A model generated the notes under the pieces. It saw only the letters and a program-made list of their open reading frames with translations. It did no database searches and was not told the DNA's origin. DNA of 25,424 nt from positions 1 to 25,424 of IMG/VR virus record IMGVR_UViG_3300027759_000385; one strand, given 5' to 3'. Below, one piece after another: positions 19,915-25,424 of the stretch (position 1 is the stretch's first letter; the number at the start of each line of letters is the position of its first letter). The position numbers were made by a program, and so were the translations under genes. Source of the DNA: a virus.

Positions 19915-21791
19915 ATTCTTCCGGCCTACGAAGCGGCCCAGTTGTAGAATCTGTTATTGACAGTGACAACTACGATAGAGTTATCCTAACATTTTTTATT
20001 GAAGACAAACCAATTCTTATTTTTAGTAAAGACAGCTTTACTCCAAAAAATACCATTAGCGGCTTTTCGTCAATTAAGACTGGTATTAACATTACATCGT
20101 TAGACATAGGTGAAGGTGGGTTTCTTCCTAAATTCTACGGAACAGCAGTTTCAGCAGATGCTCTTAATATTGCCGGAACTGCAATTAGCTCTGCTAAATT
20201 TTTACGTAGCGATACTGTAAACACCACAGAACAAGCATTTAACATTCGTAACAACGAAGGGTTAACATTAGGAGTAGACGGCACATTTAGTTTAACCAGC
20301 AGCTCAACAGCGTCTAAAATTTATAATGCCACTGCAGGTTCTAGTATAGATTTACAAACAAATAGAAATGGTATTCCTAATACAGTTGTAAAAATTGTCA
20401 ACACCACAGTGGGTATTAATGTTGCTGCTCCTGACGAAGCACTAACTGTTAGTGGAAATATTAAAACAGATGGCAGTTTAATTCTAACCAATGCTACAGA
20501 AAGCACAAATTTTAACAATGGAAGTTTTAGGACAGCAGGCGGCATAGCTGTATCAAAAGGTATCTTAGTAGGAAAAAACTTAGAAGTTTATGGTTCTACA
20601 GTAGTTAATACAATTGAACCAAGAGAAACAGACAAGTATGAAAGCGGTACACAATTTAGACGCTGGAACACCGTTAGAACAAAAACTTTAGTAGCTGATA
20701 CAATTGTTGGAGCTCTTGAAGGTAACATTATTGGAAATGCCACTACCGCTACTAACCTGCGGTTTCCAACTACTTTTAAAATGCAAGGCGACGTTACATC
20801 AGGCAACCTTACTTTTGACGGCCAAGTAGGTGGTACAACTAAAACTTTTGACACTGTTATTACTTCTGGAATTATTTCTAATAAAGTAGAACCAAGTCCT
20901 AATAAAAGTAAAAAAGATGATTACACATTGGTATTTAGAACAGGTGAAGGATTATTAAAACAAACTAGAGATGTATTTGTTGGCGATTTGGGTGTTCCTG
21001 TAGGAACAATATTACCTTTTGCTGGAGCATCAGCACCCTATGGATATTTGTTATGCGATGGCAGCGAACAAGAAATTGCAAAATATCGTGACCTATACAA
21101 CATCATAGGTACTACCTATGGCAATCCTTTTAGAGGACAAACTGGATTAACATTTGTATTGCCGGACCTAAGAGGTCGCTTTGCATTAGGTAAACACGAC
21201 ATGGACAATAATTCAACAGTTCCATTAGGTGGCGGATTTGTTGACGGCGGTGGCGGCTTACCAGCTAACGAAACAGTTACAGCTGGAAATTTTGTTATTA
21301 ATAGAAGATATAAAATTGCCAGCTTAGGTTCTACAGTATGGACCGCAGTTGGAGCATCAAGCAGCGCAATCGGTACAGTCTTTACAGCTACAGGTCCTGG
21401 ATCAGGAACTGGTGTTGCAACCTTATTACCTAGAGTTGATGATACACAAGCGTCTACATTAGGTGGATCAAAAGGCGATTATCAAAATACGTTAATTCCT
21501 ACAAATATACCACAGCACGAACACGATTTAAAAGCATTGAAGAGTGATGGTACAAAAGGATTTGATCAGTACTATGTTACAAGATTAGCGACCACAGTCC
21601 CAGAAGATACTGCGGTGGCTGACGGAGCATTTTTAGGTAGGGGACCAACTACACCGGGTCAAACACAGTACTTGCCAACGTCGGGAGGAATTCAAGGATA
21701 TACATCGGCCCAATTAGGTCAACCGTTCTCCATTATGAATCCTTACTTGGTTGTGAATTATATCATCCGTTCAGGACCACCAATATTCTAA
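19521..21791 (+). CDS. Tail fibre with phage tail-collar domain (gp12-like receptor-binding protein)
   Basis: This 756-residue protein has three parts. Residues 1-130 are the N-terminal domain shared with the next two genes. Residues ~130-490 are repeat-rich fibre shaft, including 'EALTVSGNIKTDGSLILTN', 'TAGGIAVSKGILVGKNLEVY' and 'RRWNTVRTKTLVADTI'. From ~492 comes a phage tail-collar domain (PF07484): 'VPVGTILPFAG..APYGYLLCDGS' (Cys512), then 'LPDLRGRFALGKHDMDN'. The protein ends like T4 gp12-type fibres, with 'TLGGSKGD', 'PQHEHDL' (His666 and His668, the HxH pair that binds metal in T4 gp12), and 'LGQPFSIMNPYLVVNYIIRSG'. The role is probably irreversible receptor binding, with the N-terminus on the baseplate. 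A separate beta module (residues ~586-634) interrupts the collar-to-tip region. The closest T4 function is the short tail fibre gp12. Confidence 0.85.
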   Translation: MPYIVNFTDKENKVPITVYDNTSNTDTSLKFPGRNVTGYGQIIAENFLAVLENFAGSTAPTNPIEGQLWYDSSAGVLQLWDNTQWKAASNIQKSTSEPSVETSRVGELWVDTTNQQLYVFSGSSWILIGPNYSSGLRSGPVVESVIDSDNYDRVILTFFIEDKPILIFSKDSFTPKNTISGFSSIKTGINITSLDIGEGGFLPKFYGTAVSADALNIAGTAISSAKFLRSDTVNTTEQAFNIRNNEGLTLGVDGTFSLTSSSTASKIYNATAGSSIDLQTNRNGIPNTVVKIVNTTVGINVAAPDEALTVSGNIKTDGSLILTNATESTNFNNGSFRTAGGIAVSKGILVGKNLEVYGSTVVNTIEPRETDKYESGTQFRRWNTVRTKTLVADTIVGALEGNIIGNATTATNLRFPTTFKMQGDVTSGNLTFDGQVGGTTKTFDTVITSGIISNKVEPSPNKSKKDDYTLVFRTGEGLLKQTRDVFVGDLGVPVGTILPFAGASAPYGYLLCDGSEQEIAKYRDLYNIIGTTYGNPFRGQTGLTFVLPDLRGRFALGKHDMDNNSTVPLGGGFVDGGGGLPANETVTAGNFVINRRYKIASLGSTVWTAVGASSSAIGTVFTATGPGSGTGVATLLPRVDDTQASTLGGSKGDYQNTLIPTNIPQHEHDLKALKSDGTKGFDQYYVTRLATTVPEDTAVADGAFLGRGPTTPGQTQYLPTSGGIQGYTSAQLGQPFSIMNPYLVVNYIIRSGPPIF
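21276..21422 (+). other. Small beta module inserted in the collar/tip domain
   Basis: Residues ~586-634, 'VTAGNFVINRRYKIASLGST' continuing with 'VWTAVGASSSAIGTVFTATG' and 'PGSGTG', match a compact module often found as a stand-alone unit in marine phage fibre proteins. Here it lies between the conserved 'GRFALGKHDMDN' and 'TLGGSKGD' segments, which are normally joined by a short variable loop. Confidence 0.55.
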
Positions 21792-21800
21792 GAGATAACA

Positions 21801-22190
21801 ATGGCATACTTAATTAACAAATCAGATGGGTCGGTATTAACAACAGTGTCAGACGGTCAAATAGACAATTTGACCACTGATCTTACCCTTATTGGCAAAA
21901 ACTACAGCGGTTTCGGTGAAGCATTCAATGAGAATCTTGTTAGACTTCTGGAAAATTTTGCCAGTACATCTAGACCAACAAAGCCTGTAAGAGGACAAAT
22001 TTGGTTTGACGTTACAGAATTAAAACTAAAAGTTTATAACGGAACAGCGTTCCAACCTGTTAGTTCTGCAACAATTGCCGCAACCCAGCCAACAACACTT
22101 ACCCCTGGCGATTTATGGTTTGATGATACCAATAAACAATTGTACTTTTATGATGGTATCAGCACATTGCTTCTAGGCCCGTCCTATGGA
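21801..22190 (+). repeat. Fibre N-terminal domain, copy 2 of 3
   Basis: Residues 1-130 align with copies 1 and 3. The two internal 'G-x-(I/L)-W-F-D' units are both present, but the Trp that ends each unit in copies 1 and 3 is missing here ('NGTAFQPV' and 'GISTLLLG'). Confidence 0.75.
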
Positions 22191-23585
22191 ATTAGTCAAG
22201 GTCTAAGCGGAATCAAAGTATCTACAATTTTAGATACATTAAATCAAAGTAAAGTTATAACCAGTCTCTATAATAATGGAACATTGATAGGTATTTTTTC
22301 TAGTTCTGGTACTGAATTTACTCCTAAGATTCCTATTGCAGGATTTAGCGGAACAATTACACCTGGATTTAATGCAGGAAGTTTAGCCGGTATAAAATTT
22401 AATGTTACTGCTACCAACTCAGAAAGGTTAGGGGGTAGATTAGATACTACTTATGTTCGTAATGATACCAATAGTGAAATTGATGGCCGAGTTAAAATTA
22501 ATGGCGGAGTTGAAATTGGCGGTGCAGGCAACGTCAAATTATTAGAAGTAAATGGTAATTTATTATTACAAAATACAGGTCAAAATAAAACAGTAGTAAT
22601 CAGTGCTAGATCCGGTGGCAATCAATACGATGCTATAACTATTGAACCAGCCAGTCAGACTGTTAAGATCTATGATGGATTTACATCCAGTGAAGTTATC
22701 ACTGGCGGAAATTTAACAGTTAATGGAGATTTAACTGTATTAGGTAACACTGTAGCTGTTGATGTTTCTAATCTAAGAGTTGAAAACAAATTTATTGAGT
22801 TGGGTATAAAATCAGACAGCACAGTATTAACTGATGAAGAAGCTGATAAAGGTGGTATAATTTTAAAAGCCACTGCCGATAAAGAATTAATATGGAACTA
22901 TGCTAAACAAGCATGGGTTAGCAGTGAAAATATTGATCTAGCAGAAGATAGGTATTTTAGTATAGGTGGGATTGCCTTACTACGTAAACAAGGAGATACT
23001 TTTGCATTAACCAATGCAGTTACATTGGCAACAGGTATTCAAATTTTTGGTACGCAGGCAGAATTTACCATTGACAATGTTTATATAAATTCTAACAGAA
23101 TTTCTACGCTAAACTCTAATGGGAATCTTGAGTTAGAACCCAACGGCAACGGAAATATTGCTCTTATAGGGCTTCCAAGAATTACGGATATGGGAGAACC
23201 TACAGGAATTTCTGATGCTACAACAAAAAATTACGTAGATACACAATTACGTGCAAGAAGTCTAGCATTTACTTTTGACATTAGTGACGGTATTTCAAAT
23301 AATGATATTGCAGTTTGGTTAGAAGACCTAGCGCCTGTGATAGAATATGATAATGGTACAGTAGCAAGAATATTATGTACAGTTACTAGTAATCTAAGTA
23401 CAGACGTTAACCTAAATACAAACTTAAATCAATCAACGGACACATTTAATACTCCGTCCGGAACAGCGTCTGCGGTAACTAACGTAAGTTTTAGTACTCT
23501 TGCTATTCCTGGTTCTGCAACTAACATAACAAGATTGATTAAAACTTATCAAATTATTGCAAATGCTTGGACATTTGTAGCATAA
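21801..23585 (+). CDS. Tail fibre protein, paralogous N-terminus, distinct distal part (594 aa)
   Basis: Residues 1-130 repeat the shared N-terminal domain ('GKNYSGFGEAFNENLVRLLE', 'PTKPVRGQIWFD', 'PGDLWFDDTNKQLYFYDG'). The middle is a fibre shaft. At 22717-22920 a module with 'NGDLTVLGNTVAVDVSNLRV' and 'GGIILKATADKELIWNY' is of a type seen in many marine T4-like fibres. 'NLELEPNGNGNIALIGLPRI' and 'DATTKNYVDTQ' follow; the latter resembles a motif near chaperone or oligomerisation junctions of long fibres. The last ~120 residues, from 'RSLAFTFDISDG', form a beta-rich tip without Cys clusters or a collar domain. It is probably a second, separate fibre or adapter segment. An AGAG site (21791-21794) lies 6 bases before the ATG. 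No enzymatic motif was found. Confidence 0.78.
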   Translation: MAYLINKSDGSVLTTVSDGQIDNLTTDLTLIGKNYSGFGEAFNENLVRLLENFASTSRPTKPVRGQIWFDVTELKLKVYNGTAFQPVSSATIAATQPTTLTPGDLWFDDTNKQLYFYDGISTLLLGPSYGISQGLSGIKVSTILDTLNQSKVITSLYNNGTLIGIFSSSGTEFTPKIPIAGFSGTITPGFNAGSLAGIKFNVTATNSERLGGRLDTTYVRNDTNSEIDGRVKINGGVEIGGAGNVKLLEVNGNLLLQNTGQNKTVVISARSGGNQYDAITIEPASQTVKIYDGFTSSEVITGGNLTVNGDLTVLGNTVAVDVSNLRVENKFIELGIKSDSTVLTDEEADKGGIILKATADKELIWNYAKQAWVSSENIDLAEDRYFSIGGIALLRKQGDTFALTNAVTLATGIQIFGTQAEFTIDNVYINSNRISTLNSNGNLELEPNGNGNIALIGLPRITDMGEPTGISDATTKNYVDTQLRARSLAFTFDISDGISNNDIAVWLEDLAPVIEYDNGTVARILCTVTSNLSTDVNLNTNLNQSTDTFNTPSGTASAVTNVSFSTLAIPGSATNITRLIKTYQIIANAWTFVA

Positions 23586-23598
23586 AAGGAATTTGGAG
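23586..23598 (+). promoter_or_regulatory. Ribosome binding site region for the third fibre gene
   Basis: The 18-base gap holds AAGGA and then GGAG (23595-23598), the latter 5 bases before the ATG at 23604. It is the clearest Shine-Dalgarno sequence in the fibre cluster and fixes this start. Confidence 0.6.
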
Positions 23599-23603
23599 CG
23601 AAC

Positions 23604-23981
23604 ATGGCCTATATAATTAACAGATTTGACGGAACACAGTTAACCATAGTAGATGACGGAGTCTTGGATAACTCCACTCCGTTGAGTCTAGTAGGTAGAA
23701 ATTACACAGGCTACGGCGAATCGCAAAATGAAAATTTTATTTTCCTATTAGAAAATTTTGCAAATATTAGCCCACCTACTCGTCCGCTAACGGGGCAGGC
23801 ATGGTATGACAAAAATGCAAGAGCACTTAAAGTTTATAACGGCACTACTTGGTTAAGCATTGGTAATGCAACAGTCAGTGAAACTGAACCTGCTCATAGC
23901 AATGGCGGCTTGTGGTTAAAAACAGTCACTCAACAATTGTATATCAGTGACGGTACTACATGGAGATTAATTGGACCAGAA
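23604..23981 (+). repeat. Fibre N-terminal domain, copy 3 of 3
   Basis: Residues 1-126 align with copies 1 and 2 over the whole length, including the 'L.GRNYTGYGE..NENF..LLENFA' helix and both 'G..W...' units. In the second unit the Asp after Trp is replaced ('GGLWLKTVTQQL'). Confidence 0.75.
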
Positions 23982-25424
23982 GCAGTTGAGGGATTTGCTG
24001 TTACCAAAATGACCAGCAAAAAGATAAAATCTATTACCGGTCAATATTATCCTGTTATTACCACTGAAATAAATGCTGTCACAACAGCTATACACGCCGA
24101 CGCTGAATTTACAATTTCTACAGATGAAGCAGTCCCTGGATTTACAATAATTTATCCAGGATTAAATTATCCAGCTACTGGCGCATCTGAATCGGTCACA
24201 GAAGAAGTATTAACTTCTATAGTATTGGTTGACCCAACCAATACTAGATTTAACAATTTAGTTTTGACACAAGAAATAGCTCCGGGTACCTCAGCATCAT
24301 GGTATCAATTTTACTATAGCGATGACCGCAATATATATTTAGGTCAGTTAACTAAGGATGCAAATTGGAAATTATTCGATAGAATTTCTAATATTACCAA
24401 ATATTCTCAAGTTCTCATTGCTGATCCTAGAGGAATTACTACATGGTATGATGCTCCTCCTCAAACAACTAGTTCAGCAACAGTAGTTACAGGCCCTACT
24501 ATTAACGGAACTACATCATTTATAGTTTCGCCGGTACCAACGTCAAAATACGCTGTTACTGGTAATGTAAGAGGTAATGCAGATTCTGCAACTAGATTAA
24601 AAGATGCAAGAACAATTAACGATGTTAATTTTAACGGTACTAATAATATAGTTATAAAGGCCAGTACAACAAATTCTCTAACGCCTGGCGATTATATTTT
24701 AGGACAAACATTTGACGGTGGGATAGCCCAGACCTGGGACATTGATGCAACTCCTCAAAATTTAGTAGGAAAAGTAGTAGCTAGAGATTCAACAGGTGGA
24801 TTTTCTGCAACTGCAATCACAGCTGATTTATTTGGCAATGTAACTGGTAGTGTCACTGATTTAGGAATTAGCTATTTTAATGCTATTAATGTAAGTAGAA
24901 TAACTGGAGATACATTTAGTGGTTTATCTGCTCGTGCAACAAAACTAGCTGCACCTAGATTAATTAACACAATTCCATTTGACGGAACAGCAGATATTAC
25001 TTTGCCAGTGCCTGCCAACACACTTACCACAGATACTCTAGCAGATAACGTTGTAAATTCTAGTCTAGTAAATCTAGGCAAATTAGAATTTTTAGAAGTC
25101 GAAGCTCCTGGTATAAAAATTGGCGACGGAAATAACATTAATATTTTCATTGAAGGCTTTACTCCGACTATTGAGTCTGATGTTAGCAACGCTATTAAAC
25201 TAAAACTGGCCACAGGCAATGCTAGCCTTGCACAAACTACAATTACATTTGTTTCTTCATTAACTGCCAGTCAAAACGGCGGCCTTGCTCCGGCATTGGT
25301 TCCAGATTTCACACTATCAACCAGTGAAGATCTAAGACCAGCCCTAGGTTTGCCAAGTTATAGATGGAGCAATATACATGCCAAGAAAGTTACTACAGAT
25401 ACTGCTCAACTAACAACCCTTACT
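23604..25424 (+). CDS. Tail fibre protein, third paralogue (3' partial, 607 codons visible)
   Basis: The frame from the ATG at 23604 stays open to the last base, so the 3' end lies outside the window. Residues 1-126 are the shared N-terminal domain ('GRNYTGYGESQNENFIFLLE', 'PTRPLTGQAWYD', 'GGLWLKTVTQQLYISDG'). After a region with no clear motif come shaft units typical of long fibres: 'NADSATRLKDARTINDVNFN' and 'ARATKLAAPRLINTIPFDGT', two copies of an A-T-x-L-x-x-x-R-x-I-x-x-x-x-F-(D/N)-G-T pattern. Between them, at ~24680-24800, lies 'PGDYILGQTFDGGIAQTWDI' followed by 'KVVARDSTGGF', a module recalled from cyanophage fibres. The visible end, 'LGLPSYRWSNIHAKKV', looks like the start of a further distal module. 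It is probably a long side or adhesin fibre; receptor specificity cannot be read. Confidence 0.8.
   Translation, partial: MAYIINRFDGTQLTIVDDGVLDNSTPLSLVGRNYTGYGESQNENFIFLLENFANISPPTRPLTGQAWYDKNARALKVYNGTTWLSIGNATVSETEPAHSNGGLWLKTVTQQLYISDGTTWRLIGPEAVEGFAVTKMTSKKIKSITGQYYPVITTEINAVTTAIHADAEFTISTDEAVPGFTIIYPGLNYPATGASESVTEEVLTSIVLVDPTNTRFNNLVLTQEIAPGTSASWYQFYYSDDRNIYLGQLTKDANWKLFDRISNITKYSQVLIADPRGITTWYDAPPQTTSSATVVTGPTINGTTSFIVSPVPTSKYAVTGNVRGNADSATRLKDARTINDVNFNGTNNIVIKASTTNSLTPGDYILGQTFDGGIAQTWDIDATPQNLVGKVVARDSTGGFSATAITADLFGNVTGSVTDLGISYFNAINVSRITGDTFSGLSARATKLAAPRLINTIPFDGTADITLPVPANTLTTDTLADNVVNSSLVNLGKLEFLEVEAPGIKIGDGNNINIFIEGFTPTIESDVSNAIKLKLATGNASLAQTTITFVSSLTASQNGGLAPALVPDFTLSTSEDLRPALGLPSYRWSNIHAKKVTTDTAQLTTLT

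Noticed and set aside
3508-23095. Other TATAAAT-like strings (for example near 3510, 12268 and 23087) as late promoters
   Set aside because: Each lacks the final A of TATAAATA and lies inside a coding region; such strings are expected by chance in sequence this AT-rich.
24872-25219. Minus-strand open frame of 115 codons opposite the third fibre
   Set aside because: The + strand frame from 23604 is open throughout and carries fibre motifs; the reverse frame is a by-product.
19521-25424. Possible diversity-generating retroelement target in the fibre genes
   Set aside because: No reverse transcriptase, template repeat or adenine-biased variable repeat was seen in the window, and the tip of the first fibre is an ordinary gp12-like end.

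Overview
The window is a piece of an AT-rich, densely packed tailed-phage genome, almost certainly a T4-like myovirus of the marine/cyanophage type. The signs are a contractile-tail spike, gp25 and gp6 in a row, followed by tail-fibre genes built from modules familiar from marine T4-like phages. All genes lie on the + strand with gaps of 2 to 42 bases. No terminator, tRNA, integrase, mobile element or CRISPR array is visible, and no stretch longer than 300 bases lacks a gene. The host cannot be read from this sequence because no host-derived metabolic gene is present.

Layout. 1-699: C-terminal part of the central spike (gp5-like), cut by the window start. 703-1137: gp25-like baseplate wedge protein. 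1180-4578: enlarged gp6-like wedge protein. 4593-18845: a single unbroken 4,750-codon ORF filling 56% of the window, encoding a giant multidomain virion protein where T4-type genomes usually carry gp7, gp8 and further wedge genes. 18853-19518: small unrecognised structural protein. 19521-21791, 21801-23585 and 23604 to the window end: three tandem fibre proteins sharing an N-terminal domain. The first ends in a gp12-like tail-collar/receptor-binding domain; the third is cut by the window end.

Together the genes would make the lower tail: spike, wedges, a giant baseplate- or fibre-associated scaffold, and host-contacting fibres. Tight spacing and shared strand suggest one late transcription unit.

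The most interesting object is the giant protein. It appears to contain an FG-GAP beta-propeller (six motifs visible) interrupted by inserted modules, two cupredoxin-like modules whose copper-ligand positions look replaced, six short aromatic CBM5/12-like modules, two 'GDGIGA' modules and about nine beta modules of the 'vYvNG' type. Domain names rest on motif reading by eye; no database search or structure prediction was run.
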